Assembly: GCA_019310975.1 (NCBI GenBank)
Contig: JAFDDH010000009.1
Span: 1 to 42,040 of the forward strand
Source of the DNA: Deltaproteobacteria bacterium
Lineage (GTDB): Bacteria; Myxococcota_A; UBA9160; UBA4427
Length of the DNA: 42,040 nt
Reading direction: 5' to 3'
A program made the position numbers and the translations under genes. The notes beneath the pieces are model-generated. The model had not been told where the DNA came from and did no database searches. It saw only the letters and a program-made list of their open reading frames with translations. Shown here one piece after another: positions 20,160-29,726 of this stretch. How positions within the stretch are numbered: position 1 is the first letter of the stretch; each line of letters starts with the position of its first letter.

Positions 20160-20822
20160 GTGGGGAGCACGCGCATCCGCGACCGACGAGGGATCTGGCG
20201 GTGTGCGCTCGCGAGCACAGCGATCGCGCTCGCCGCGCCCGACGCGGCGGTCGCAATGGCGGACGCCGCCTCTGCCTCAGCGACCGCGCGGTCCACTCCG
20301 GCACAGCACCCACACCGCTTCGGTTTCGGACTCCACCTGGGCTACGGGCTCGGCATCGCACCACGCGACCGCCAGCGCGGTCGTGACGTCGCCGACATCC
20401 GCTTTGTCGCTGTGAGCCCGCACGTCCGCGTGCTGCTGGCGCATCCGGGCGCGGACGAGCGCTGGTACCATGGCGATCTGGACGGGATCGTCGAGGCCAC
20501 ATTCCTGATCGAGACCGAGCCAGCCAGCGGCTGGGCGGGCGGAGTGAACTTCAACCTGCGTTACCGCTTCCTCCGCCATCACCGGCTGCAACCCTACGTG
20601 GAGGGCGGTGTCGGCGTGGGTTCGCTCTCATTCGGACTCGCCGACCAAGATGACGGTGTGAGCTTCTTCCTTCAGGGCGGTGCGGGGGCGCGCTGGCGAA
20701 TCGACGACCGTTTCTCGCTGATCGGCAGCGTGCGCTGGCACCACATCTCGAACGCGCAGCTGCGCCAACCGAACAACGGCATCGACAGCGTGCTCTTCGT
20801 CGTCGGCCTGGAGCTGTGGTAG
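20160..20822 (+). CDS. PagL-like lipid A 3-O-deacylase / acyloxyacyl hydrolase family
   Basis: Signal peptide, beta-barrel alternation, terminal motif RWHHISNAQLRQPNNGIDSV typical of PagL; GTG start 4 nt after hemJ stop. Confidence 0.85.
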   Translation: MGSTRIRDRRGIWRCALASTAIALAAPDAAVAMADAASASATARSTPAQHPHRFGFGLHLGYGLGIAPRDRQRGRDVADIRFVAVSPHVRVLLAHPGADERWYHGDLDGIVEATFLIETEPASGWAGGVNFNLRYRFLRHHRLQPYVEGGVGVGSLSFGLADQDDGVSFFLQGGAGARWRIDDRFSLIGSVRWHHISNAQLRQPNNGIDSVLFVVGLELW

Positions 20823-20824
20823 AG

Positions 20825-21691
20825 CTAGAGCTTTGCGATGACGCTGTCCGCGAAGGCGCGCAGCGCACCGAGCTTCTGGTCCAGCGTCGTCGTATCGGCC
20901 TCGTAGGCGTTGCGAAAGCCCACGATCGTGTCTGTGACGCCCAGGTCCTCGAGCCGCTTCACACCGTCGAGCGTAAAGCCGTCCATCGAGATCACGTGAA
21001 TCTCGAACGGGTCATTCTCCCGACCGTACTCCTTGCGCAGCTCCTTCACACGACCGAGCAGCTGCAGCAGCGTCTCTGGGTCGCCCCCGGCGTGCATCCA
21101 GCCATCACCGATACGGGCGGCGCGGCGCAGAGCCCGATCGGCGTGACCGCCAACGAGAATCGGGATGGGCTGCGTGGGCGCCGGGCTCATCCTGATGCTC
21201 TCGATGTCGTAGTGGTCACCGTGGAATTCGAAGAACTCGCCGCGGGCGAGACCGCGAATGATTTCGATCATCTCGTCCATCCGCTTGCCGCGCGCCTTCC
21301 ATTCCGCGCCGGCCACGCGGAAGTCCTCCGGCCAGGGCGAAAGCCCGACTCCGAACCCGAAGCGGTTGTTGCTCATCACCGCAATCGACATCACCTGCTT
21401 GGCGACCAACACGGGCTGGCGGATGGCGAGCTTGACCACGAAAGTCGTGAAGCGGATGCGCTCCGTGACCGCCGCCAGCGCGGGAATCAGCACGAAGGGC
21501 TCGATGAAGGGCTTGCCATCGAGGAACTCCCGATTGCCGTCCGGCGTGTAGGGGTATTTGCTGTCGGAGACCTCGGGGTAGCAGATGCTGTCCGGCACGC
21601 AGAACGAGGCGTAGCCCGCCTCCTCGGCCGCCATCACGAGGGGCATGTATTGGCTCGGGTCGCACATGGATTCGGCGTAGGAGAAGCGCAT
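20825..21691 (-). CDS. LLM class (luciferase-like, probably F420-dependent) oxidoreductase
   Basis: MRFSYAESMCDPSQYMPLVMAAEEAGYASFCVPDSICYP ... NNRFGFGVGLSPWPEDF ... PIPILVGGHADRALRRAARIGDGW; start reassigned to 21691. Confidence 0.93.
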   Translation of the reverse strand: MRFSYAESMCDPSQYMPLVMAAEEAGYASFCVPDSICYPEVSDSKYPYTPDGNREFLDGKPFIEPFVLIPALAAVTERIRFTTFVVKLAIRQPVLVAKQVMSIAVMSNNRFGFGVGLSPWPEDFRVAGAEWKARGKRMDEMIEIIRGLARGEFFEFHGDHYDIESIRMSPAPTQPIPILVGGHADRALRRAARIGDGWMHAGGDPETLLQLLGRVKELRKEYGRENDPFEIHVISMDGFTLDGVKRLEDLGVTDTIVGFRNAYEADTTTLDQKLGALRAFADSVIAKL

Positions 21692-21754
21692 GATTCCGTC
21701 CTGAATTGGGGTGGCGGGGCTGCCGCCGGACCGGCGCACAGAGAGCCACGCGGG

Positions 21755-22042
21755 ATGAAGACCGAGAGCTTAAGCGACGCCGCAGGGACAGGCGAACGGA
21801 GCAGGGCAATCTCCGTCGACCAGGGTGTCGACCAGCCCGACGAAATGCTCTTCCGGGCCTGTGAGGCGATCTTCCTCCAATACGCCGGTCGACCGCATTG
21901 GGCCAGAGTCGACTACCGGGGCGGGCCCGACCTCGCGGCAATGCATCCACGCTGGGCGGACTGGTGGCGGGTGCCCGACGCCGCCGATCCGGCTGGCCAC
22001 TTCCTGAACCAGCACCTCGAGGCGTTACGCGACCGCGCGTAG
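21755..22042 (+). pseudogene. C-terminal remnant of a D-arabinono-1,4-lactone oxidase-type FAD-linked oxidase
   Basis: ISVDQGVDQPDEMLFRACEAIFLQYAGRPHWARVDYRGGPDLAAMHPRWADWWRVPDAADPAGHFLNQHLEAL resembles the ALO C-terminal end; the upstream N-terminal FAD domain is absent and replaced by an antisense LLM gene. Confidence 0.7.
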
Positions 22043-22140
22043 GCGCTCGGCCGAGGAGCCGGCGATGCGATTGGCCCGGCCCGCGCTCTTCTCGTAGACT
22101 CGCCGCGCATCTGCTCGAGCCGAAGAGAGGACCGCGCCCT

Positions 22141-22659
22141 GTGAGTCATCCCGTCGTGCGCGCCCTGCTGGCACCGTCCCTCTCGGTTTCACTCCTGGTC
22201 GTCGGCTCGGGGGCCGTGATCTTCGGCTTCTACCTCCTCGCCATGGCAATCGGGGCCTTCGAGAATAGGGCACACGGCCAGATCCCGATCGCGATCTACT
22301 ACAAGGTCGTCGTATTGAAGGGGCTGCTGCCGCAGCTGCTGCTGACCCTCGCTCTGCATCCGCTGGCGCGTCGCGTGCGCGTGCGCTGGGCAACCCCTGC
22401 CACCCGCCCCGAAGCCGTGGCGCCGGGTCGGCTGGCGCTTCTGCTCGAGCTCTTCGTGGTGAGCGCGCTCGCCTACTGCGCGGTGGCACCCTTTCTGCTC
22501 ACCGTGGACTACTCCTCTGCACCGGCCCTGCAGATGACCACAGCCGGCCAGCAGATCACGACCTTCGTCCTCATGACTGGCCTCACCGGCCTCGCGGCCT
22601 GGCTGCCCCGCCTGCGGCCCGGCTCACGGCAATTCGACCGCGTGCCCGGGCCGTCCTGA
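22141..22659 (+). CDS. Hypothetical four-TM membrane protein
   Basis: 172 aa, four hydrophobic segments; GTG start; no family recognised. Confidence 0.6.
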   Translation: MSHPVVRALLAPSLSVSLLVVGSGAVIFGFYLLAMAIGAFENRAHGQIPIAIYYKVVVLKGLLPQLLLTLALHPLARRVRVRWATPATRPEAVAPGRLALLLELFVVSALAYCAVAPFLLTVDYSSAPALQMTTAGQQITTFVLMTGLTGLAAWLPRLRPGSRQFDRVPGPS

Positions 22660-22673
22660 GCAGGCGGCCCGGC

Positions 22674-23912
22674 GTGGAGCCCTCGGCCGAGAGCGACTCG
22701 AGCGGGCACCCGGCGTGGACGCTCGCGCTGATCTGGTGGCTCGTGCTCTCGGGACTCGGCCTCGTCTTCCCTTTCTACAGCCTCTACCTGCGCGAGAACG
22801 TCGGCCTGCGCGGTGGTCAGATCGGCGTCGTCATGGCGACGCTGCCCCTCGTCGGTCTGGTCGCACAGCCGCTCTGGGGCCAGATCGCGGATCGCAGCGG
22901 CGCCCGCTCGCGTGTCGTGGGCGTGCTCTGCCTGGGCACCGCGGCGGGCTACGCCGCGCTTGCCTTGCCCACGCAATTCGCCGCCTTCGTACTCGGCACG
23001 GCGGCACTCGCGCTCTTCTCGACGGCGCTCAATCCCGGGCTGATTGCCCTCAGCCTGGCGGCGCTTCCCGATCCAAGCAGCGCGAGGTTCGGCAGGGTGC
23101 GGGTGATGGGCACACTCGGCTTCGGGGCCAGCGTCGCCCTCTTCCCCTTCGTGCTGCGCGCATGGGAGTCGGCACGCGGGCTCTCACCCGAAGCGGAGGG
23201 CACCTCGGCGCCGGGGCTGAGCCTGGCCTTCCTGCTGGCTGGCGCATTCGTGGGGCTGGCCGCGCTGGCCGCGCTGCGCCTGCGGGCCAGCGGCTCGGTG
23301 ACCACGCGTGCGGAGCGCGGCGAATGGCGACTCTTGATTCGCAACCGCTACTTCGTGCGCGTGCTGGTCTTCACCTTCCTCACCTATCTCTTCACGCAGG
23401 GCTCGATGGTGCTCTTTCCAATCCTGGTGCGCGCCCAGGGCGGCGGCGTCGAGGCGATCAGCCAGATGTGGATCATCATGATCGCGCTCGAGATCCCACT
23501 GGTCTACAAGCTGGGAGCGGGCGTCGTCCGAATTGGACCACGCGGCGTGATCGCCGTGGGCATCGTGGCATCGGCGCTGCGTTGGAGCGTGAGCGGTTTC
23601 GCGACGAATCTATTCGTCGTGCACGCCGCACAGATCTTCCATGGCATCACCGTCTGGGGGATCATCCTCGGCATCCCCCTCTACGTGGACCGTGTGGTGC
23701 CGGAGCGGCTGCGCTCCACCGCCCAGGGCGTACTCGCAATGATCGGCATCAGCCTTGGCTCCCTTCTCTCGAACATCTCGGCCGGCTTCCTGGTGGAGTG
23801 GGTCGGGCCGCGCGCGCCGGCTCAGGTCGCCGGCATCGCAAGCCTGGTTCTGGCGCTCGCCCTGCCCCTGCTGGTGGCGCGCCTGCCCGACCAGGATGAG
23901 CGAGAGAGATGA
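22674..23912 (+). CDS. MFS transporter (PPP/MFS_1-like)
   Basis: 412 aa, about 12 TM segments; PFYSLYLRENVGLRGGQIGVVMATLPLVGLVAQPLWGQIADRSGARSRV typical MFS loop 2-3; GTG start. Confidence 0.92.
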   Translation: MEPSAESDSSGHPAWTLALIWWLVLSGLGLVFPFYSLYLRENVGLRGGQIGVVMATLPLVGLVAQPLWGQIADRSGARSRVVGVLCLGTAAGYAALALPTQFAAFVLGTAALALFSTALNPGLIALSLAALPDPSSARFGRVRVMGTLGFGASVALFPFVLRAWESARGLSPEAEGTSAPGLSLAFLLAGAFVGLAALAALRLRASGSVTTRAERGEWRLLIRNRYFVRVLVFTFLTYLFTQGSMVLFPILVRAQGGGVEAISQMWIIMIALEIPLVYKLGAGVVRIGPRGVIAVGIVASALRWSVSGFATNLFVVHAAQIFHGITVWGIILGIPLYVDRVVPERLRSTAQGVLAMIGISLGSLLSNISAGFLVEWVGPRAPAQVAGIASLVLALALPLLVARLPDQDERER

Positions 23913-23972
23913 TGATCAGCCGAGGCCCCGAGACCCTTCGCCTGCGCGTCACACCGCACCTATGCTCCGAGC

Positions 23973-25034
23973 ATGGCTGCCGACGAGCTGATCCCCGACC
24001 CGGGCGTTCTCCACGAAGCGCCGCTGCTCGAGTACCAGGGATACACCGGCGCCCAAAGGACCGGTGGCGCGGCCGTAGTGCCCTGGCGCGCGGAGTGGCT
24101 GGAGGCGGATCGATCGGGCGTGCGTGCCGTCGAGGCGGTTGCTTCGCTCCGAGCGGAGAAGTTCGCGCAATGCCTCGTGCACCTACAGAAGAGCCGTTCG
24201 GCCACATGGCTGGACCTCGGAGACGCCTGGCAGCGGCTGGAGCTCGGCGGACGGCTGCTGCTCTGCGGCGGCAACGAGCTGGGCGTCGTCTCCGCCGTCA
24301 AGCGGCTGGCGCAGCAGCTGGATCAGCGCGCCCGCGTGCTCGCCAATCGCCGCCACGCACGCATCGTGCTCTTCCACAAGGACGAGGGGGCCGGGCCGGA
24401 GGTGCCGGGATCGACGCGCGTTCCGCTGCCGATGCCAGACGGGGAGATGCGATCGCTCGAGGCGGTGCCGGGTGTTTTCAGTGCGAAGCGACTCGACGTC
24501 GGGACCGAGCTCATGCTGGAGGCGCTCGCCGGGCAACCCGCCCCGAAGCAGGTGCTCGATATCGGCTGCGGGATCGGTGCCCTCGGCCTCGCCGCACTCG
24601 CGACCTGGCCGGATGCGCGCGCCACACTGCTCGATGGCGACGCGCGCGCCGTGGCGTGCGCACGCCGCAACGCGCAGACTCTCGGTGTATCGGAGCGCTG
24701 CGATCTGGTCTGGTGGGACGCCCGCGAGCCGTGTCCCGGGATCGACTTCGACCTGATTCTTCTGAATCCGCCCTTCCACACTGGCAAACACGTCGACCTG
24801 GCTCCGGCACGCGCGATGTTCCAGCGAGTCGGCGAGGCACTCGCGCCCAGGGGCCGCGCGCTCGTGGTCGCCAATCGCACGCTGCCCTGGGAGCGCGACC
24901 TCTCGGACCTCGGCACGCTCGAGAGACTGCGCGAGACGCGCGGCTACAAGCTGCTCTCGCTCAGCAGGCGATCGAGGTCAGAGTCGTCTAGGAGTCGCCA
25001 GCGCCGTGGCTCCAGATCGGCGGGTAGCGGGTAG
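23973..25034 (+). CDS. Class I SAM-dependent methyltransferase, RsmC-like
   Basis: LDIGCGIGALGLAALATWP SAM motif and FDLILLNPPFHTGKHVD (NPPF) motif; inactive N-terminal duplication typical of RsmC. Confidence 0.85.
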   Translation: MAADELIPDPGVLHEAPLLEYQGYTGAQRTGGAAVVPWRAEWLEADRSGVRAVEAVASLRAEKFAQCLVHLQKSRSATWLDLGDAWQRLELGGRLLLCGGNELGVVSAVKRLAQQLDQRARVLANRRHARIVLFHKDEGAGPEVPGSTRVPLPMPDGEMRSLEAVPGVFSAKRLDVGTELMLEALAGQPAPKQVLDIGCGIGALGLAALATWPDARATLLDGDARAVACARRNAQTLGVSERCDLVWWDAREPCPGIDFDLILLNPPFHTGKHVDLAPARAMFQRVGEALAPRGRALVVANRTLPWERDLSDLGTLERLRETRGYKLLSLSRRSRSESSRSRQRRGSRSAGSG

Positions 25035-25112
25035 TCACCCCAGCAGACTCCGTGCCAGGGACAATCTGCGCTCCACAACCCCATCCTATGCCACTTTTGC
25101 CACTTCGCTGCG

Positions 25113-25130
25113 CGGCCCACAGATGGGCCG
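25113..25130. terminator. Short GC-rich hairpin cggccc-acagat-gggccg, possible terminator-like element
   Basis: Perfect 6-bp stem and 6-nt loop in the gap between two genes; no T-tract. Confidence 0.25.
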
Positions 25131-25150
25131 ATTGCGTACCATCGAATGAA

Positions 25151-25684
25151 GTGACGACCTCTTCCAGTCAATCGACGCCTTCCCGGACCGCCCGCGCGCT
25201 CGCCGGGATCCCGCTCGCCCTCGCGCTGCTCTCGAGCATCGTCCACCCGGCCGTGGCGCAGCTCCACCAGCGCACGGTCTCGGAGCCAGGTCCAGCCGAC
25301 GAGGCCAAGAGCAGACGCCAGCGCCAGAGCGTCGATGACATGGTGCGGCGCCATCTCGGCACGCGGCTGCGCGGCGACACCCGCGACCTCGACGCCCTCC
25401 AGCGGCTGCTCGACGACGACTACATACGAGCCAACGATGTTCTGGGTCAACAGGCGCTCGGCGTCGTCCTCGCTGACGTGATGGTCGCCCAGCTGGGGCT
25501 TGATTGGATCGTGGTCGACGACGACTACGGCCACAGCCGCGGCCTGCGCTGGCGCAAGAGCGACCAGCTCTTCTTCCCGATCACAATGATCTCGAAGCGC
25601 ATCCAGGCCGGTGAACGCGTCCGCGTCCGCGCCCTCTACACCATCGTCGAGGACCGCGTAAAGGTGCTGCGCGCGCGGCCCTAG
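25151..25684 (+). CDS. Secreted DUF3806-like hypothetical protein
   Basis: Signal peptide (AGIPLALALLSSIVHPAVAQ), then VRRHLGTRLRGDTRDLDALQRLLDDDYI...LGLDWIVVDDDYGHSRGLRW; GTG start. Confidence 0.6.
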   Translation: MTTSSSQSTPSRTARALAGIPLALALLSSIVHPAVAQLHQRTVSEPGPADEAKSRRQRQSVDDMVRRHLGTRLRGDTRDLDALQRLLDDDYIRANDVLGQQALGVVLADVMVAQLGLDWIVVDDDYGHSRGLRWRKSDQLFFPITMISKRIQAGERVRVRALYTIVEDRVKVLRARP

Positions 25685-25757
25685 CCCGGGCTCGCGACGG
25701 AAGATTCTTCGGCTGGGCCGTATCATGGAGCCCTCGGGTGGGCCGTGTACAGAACCT

Positions 25758-26138
25758 TCAGCCGGGCTCCCGTCGAAACAAGAAGCGGCTGATGACGTGG
25801 CGATTGCGGGCCACCACTCCGTAGCCAAACTCCACGAGCCCAATCAGCGGCGGTCGGCCCAGAATGCGCGCCGTCCAACGCCAGCCCAGCTCGTTCAGGA
25901 TGAAGAGTGTCGCCCTGCCGGCACGCAGGAGCGTGCCGTCCTTACACACGACGTGCATCGCGATCGCGCACGCCTCGGCAAGCTCCGGTGTCATGGGGGG
26001 CGAAGGCGCCTCCTGGTAGGGGATGAAGCACAGGCGGCCCCCGCTGTCCTTGCGCTCGCCCCACGCCGCAAAGCGGCGGCACATGCCGCACTCTCCATCC
26101 CACAGCACGCTGTGCCTGGCCTCCGCGACTTCCTGCAT
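25758..26138 (-). CDS. Thiol-disulfide oxidoreductase DCC family protein
   Basis: 126 aa with VLWDGECGMCRRFAAW (DGxCxxC) and GWRWTARILGRPPLI. Confidence 0.88.
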   Translation of the reverse strand: MQEVAEARHSVLWDGECGMCRRFAAWGERKDSGGRLCFIPYQEAPSPPMTPELAEACAIAMHVVCKDGTLLRAGRATLFILNELGWRWTARILGRPPLIGLVEFGYGVVARNRHVISRFLFRREPG

Positions 26139-26316
26139 CGCCTCGCAGAGCCTCCGCTCGCGCCAACACCGCCGAGCTGGAAGCAGCCCAGCCCGCGGCC
26201 TCACACGCGAGACAGAGTCTACCACCCGGGCTCTGTCATGTACCCGCAGCGAGTGGTGGCGCGTGCCTGTCGGCTGGGTGAGCCTTGATGGCCGGCATGG
26301 CGGAGGAAGACGAATC

Positions 26317-27174
26317 TTGAAGCGCGCACTCATTCTGGGCGGCGGTGGAGTGATCGGTGTGGCCTGGGAGACGGGCCTGACGACTGGGCTCCTGCAGGGC
26401 GGCATCGACCTACGCGATGCCGATCTCGTGGTCGGCACCTCGGCGGGCAGCCTGGTGGGTACGCGTCTCGCCGCTGGCCACGATCTGTCGCAGCCGGTGA
26501 AGCAGAGCCCGGCCGCCGTCCCGATCCCCGAAGGCGGCATCGACCTGCCCAAGGTCACGGAGATCTTCCGACTCTGGTCGCAGGCCAGCAGGATGGATGA
26601 GACGCTCTGCGCCCGCATCGGGCAACTCGCCAGCGAGGCCCGCACCGTGGACCAGGCGGCCTGGATCGCCAACACCGGGCGCAGCGTCGGCGTCGACGAT
26701 TGGCCGGAAAAAGGGATGCGCATCACTGCGGTGGACGTTCACAGCGGCGGCTTCGAGGTGCACTGCCGCGAATCCGGCGCACCGCTCCACCACGCCATCG
26801 CCGCTTCGTGCGCGGTGCCCGGTATGTTTCCTCCCATCACTCTCGACGGACGCGACTACATGGATGGCGGTGTACGCAGTGCTACGAGCGCCGACGTGGC
26901 GCTCGACCACGAGCCGGATGTCGCCATCGTGATCGCACCAATCTGTGCAGCCACCGCCAGCTTCGGCGCACTCGCCGAGCGTTGTCTCGACGACGAGGTG
27001 GCGCAGCTGCGCGCGGCCGGCACACGCGTCTGCTGCATACTCCCGGACGGGACCGACCTCGAGGCCTTCGGTCCGAATCTCATGGACGCGGGGCAAGCCG
27101 TGGCCGCCCAGAGAGCGGGACACGCCCGCGGCCTTGCGCTTGCACAAGACGAGGCAGGGCTCTGGCTCGACTAG
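26317..27174 (+). CDS. Patatin-like phospholipase family protein
   Basis: ALILGGGGVIGVAW, GTSAGS nucleophile elbow, YMDGGVRS (DGG); TTG start after ggaggaag RBS. Confidence 0.9.
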   Translation: MKRALILGGGGVIGVAWETGLTTGLLQGGIDLRDADLVVGTSAGSLVGTRLAAGHDLSQPVKQSPAAVPIPEGGIDLPKVTEIFRLWSQASRMDETLCARIGQLASEARTVDQAAWIANTGRSVGVDDWPEKGMRITAVDVHSGGFEVHCRESGAPLHHAIAASCAVPGMFPPITLDGRDYMDGGVRSATSADVALDHEPDVAIVIAPICAATASFGALAERCLDDEVAQLRAAGTRVCCILPDGTDLEAFGPNLMDAGQAVAAQRAGHARGLALAQDEAGLWLD

Positions 27175-27199
27175 CCGGATGACCCAGAATGAGTCGACG

Positions 27200-27217
27200 G
27201 GCTCCCGATCAGGAGCC
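27200..27217. terminator. Hairpin ggctcc-cgatca-ggagcc downstream of the patatin gene
   Basis: Perfect 6-bp stem about 25 nt after the stop codon; no T-tract. Confidence 0.3.
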
Positions 27218-27423
27218 TGGCCGTCGAGCCCATGCCCCTGTTGCGCACGAGCTGCTCGCTGCATTCACATGAGTGAACGAGTGCAGACGCCACAGACGAG
27301 CAGGAGAGCGACCACAGCCTCGTCCCGCCTCAAGCATGTGTCCTGCGGCACCGTTACCTGGAAGACACCGGCCGATCGACCCGGGGCCGGCTCGCTCCGG
27401 AATGAGTCCGATGAGGGGGGCGG

Positions 27424-28089
27424 ATGCGCGAACGCGGGCAGAGCGCGGGATTCACCGTCATCGAGGTGGCGGTCGCGACGGCGATCGTCGCCGCCGGTGT
27501 GCTGCTTGCCTTCAGCAGCTTCCGTCAGTGGACGCGCGATCAGCACAGTACCGAGATGGCCCACGACTTCGCTGAGCTGCTGATGGCCGCACGGGGTCAT
27601 GCGTTCGCAAAGGGAGAAACGGTCGTTGCCTTCTTCGACACGGACCGGGACGGCCAGCCGCTGATCGGCTCTGACGACGAGGCCGTCGCCGCTCTCAGCA
27701 TCCGGGACTTGAACGGCAACGGACGCATCGACCCGGGCGAGCGCCTCGCCGACGTCCCCTACGCGCCGGCCGGTTCTCTGTCCTGGGGCCACAGCCAGGC
27801 CACGCTGCGCGCACGGGGCGATCCTCGCGGATCGGCGGGTGGGCCCCCGGAGGCTGCCGTGACGTTTCAGAAGCCCGATGGCTCGATCGCCAACTGGGTG
27901 GCCTTTGGTCTCGACGGCAACCCGCGCGCCTATCTCGACCATTCTAAAGCCGGAACCGGCGCAGCGGGAAGCGGGGGTGGGGCGATCTATCTCACCAGCG
28001 GTGGAAGCGACTATGCGGTCGTTCTGAGCGCACTCGGAAAAGTCTACATCCGGGAGTGGGACGGCAGCGACGAGAGCTGGTCGCGCTGA
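27424..28089 (+). CDS. Type IV pilin-like/GspH-FimT-type pseudopilin with prepilin methylation motif
   Basis: GFTVIEVAVATAIVAAGVLLAFSSFRQW class III signal peptide; GspH-like body; acidic DxDxDG/DLNGNGRID loops. Confidence 0.85.
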   Translation: MRERGQSAGFTVIEVAVATAIVAAGVLLAFSSFRQWTRDQHSTEMAHDFAELLMAARGHAFAKGETVVAFFDTDRDGQPLIGSDDEAVAALSIRDLNGNGRIDPGERLADVPYAPAGSLSWGHSQATLRARGDPRGSAGGPPEAAVTFQKPDGSIANWVAFGLDGNPRAYLDHSKAGTGAAGSGGGAIYLTSGGSDYAVVLSALGKVYIREWDGSDESWSR

Positions 28090-28193
28090 GACCATTCGGG
28101 CCAGCGAACGGCTTTGACCCACCCCCGAAGCCGGGTAGAGTCATCGGGCAAGCGGGCAATTCGGCCCGCGCCGATCGGGGTGGGACGCGCGCG

Positions 28194-29684
28194 ATGAGCC
28201 GATGCAACGTGGTGGTCATCGGAGGCAGCGCGGCCGGCCTGGCGACTGCCCTGCTGCTCTCGCAGGACGGTCACGCCGTGAGGCTTCTCGAAGAGGAGAG
28301 GCTGCCCGAGTGCGCGACACCACTCGAGGCCTTCGAGCTCTGGGAACGGCGCGGCTCGCCGCAATCGCGCCACTCTCACGCCTTCCTGGCGCGCCTCCAC
28401 AACGCGATCAAGAACCGGGTTCCGCGTCTCTACCAGGACCTGATGGAAGCCGGCGCCGACACACTACGCTTCAGCGACATGGCGCGCGAGGTCTTCGACG
28501 AGGCCGAGCTGATCCCGGAGGACGAGGAGATCACACTGCTGGCGTGCCGGCGTATTACCTACGACTGGGTGATGCGCCGCTACGTGGAGCGCGAGACCGA
28601 CGCCGTCTACGAGAGCGGAGTCCAGGTGCGGGGGCTGCTGGCCGACCGAGATCCGTCGACAGATCTGCCGCGGGTGCGCGGCGTACGCGTTCAACGCGAC
28701 GACGGCTCCGAGGAAGAGATCGAGGCGGATCTCGTCGTGGATGCGTCCGGGCGAAACTCGAGCCTACGTGAGTGGCTCGAAGAGATCGGCACTGAACCCT
28801 TCACCCAGGAGTCCGAGAGCTGCGGGATCTTCTACTGCTCCCGCTTCTATCGTCTGCTCGACGACGCGCCCACGCCGGCAATCGACGGGCCGATCGGCGC
28901 GGACCTCGGCTATATGAAGTACGCGATCTTCCTCGGCGACTCGCGTATCTTCTCGATCACACTGGCCGCCGCACCGAGCGACGATGCCCTACGCGAAGTG
29001 CGCAGATCCGAGGTCTTCCAGGCCGCGGCCACCGCCCTGCCCAGCACCCGCGCCTGGGTGGATCCCGCCGTATCGGCGCCGATCACCGACGTCTACACCT
29101 ACGCGAACCTGAAGAACACGCTGCGCTTCTTCGTGCGCGACGGACGGCCTCTGGCCCTCGGCCTCTACCCCGTGGGCGACTCATTGGTGCACATGAATCC
29201 GATTTCGGGGCGCGGGTGCACGGCGGCGTGGATCGGTGCCGAGCTACTCACGAGCGCGCTCCGCACCCACCCCGGCGACCCCCTCGCCTTTGCGCTCGAG
29301 CTCGATGCCGGCGTCCAGCGCGAGCTCGTACCCTGGTATCAGAGCATGCGCGAGCAGGATCGCGGCGCACGCGAGACCAGCCAGCTCACCAGCGAGGGCA
29401 TAGACCCTTTCGCGTTCCAACGTCCCGACGGCACGATCGATCCCAAGGGCTATATGCGCTCGATCCTCCGAGACGGGCTGATGCCGGCCATGCGCGAGGA
29501 CATCGTGGTGCTGCGCGCTTTCATGCGCGTCTTCAACATGCTGGACGCACCGTCCGATCTGCTGACCAAGCCCGAGCTGATGCAGCGGGTGCTGGCCGTG
29601 TGGCAGCGACGCGAACAGCGCGAGCCGATGCAGCTCGGGCCGCCGCGCGCCGAGATGCTACGGCACCTGGAGAACGCTGCCTGA
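28194..29684 (+). CDS. FAD-dependent oxidoreductase/monooxygenase
   Basis: NVVVIGGSAAGLATALLLSQDGHAVRLLEE dinucleotide-binding motif; SPQSRHSHAFLARL; DLVVDASGRNS; start at ATG 28194. Confidence 0.9.
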   Translation: MSRCNVVVIGGSAAGLATALLLSQDGHAVRLLEEERLPECATPLEAFELWERRGSPQSRHSHAFLARLHNAIKNRVPRLYQDLMEAGADTLRFSDMAREVFDEAELIPEDEEITLLACRRITYDWVMRRYVERETDAVYESGVQVRGLLADRDPSTDLPRVRGVRVQRDDGSEEEIEADLVVDASGRNSSLREWLEEIGTEPFTQESESCGIFYCSRFYRLLDDAPTPAIDGPIGADLGYMKYAIFLGDSRIFSITLAAAPSDDALREVRRSEVFQAAATALPSTRAWVDPAVSAPITDVYTYANLKNTLRFFVRDGRPLALGLYPVGDSLVHMNPISGRGCTAAWIGAELLTSALRTHPGDPLAFALELDAGVQRELVPWYQSMREQDRGARETSQLTSEGIDPFAFQRPDGTIDPKGYMRSILRDGLMPAMREDIVVLRAFMRVFNMLDAPSDLLTKPELMQRVLAVWQRREQREPMQLGPPRAEMLRHLENAA

Positions 29685-29726
29685 CGGCCGTGGCGCCGCC
29701 TGGCGCCACTGCTATACAGGGCCTCC

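Noticed and set aside
20816-21754. Long + strand ORF (20816..22042) antisense to the LLM oxidoreductase
   Set aside because: The first ~313 codons are antisense to a strongly supported LLM gene and show no family signature; only the terminal segment from 21755 looks like genuine coding sequence.
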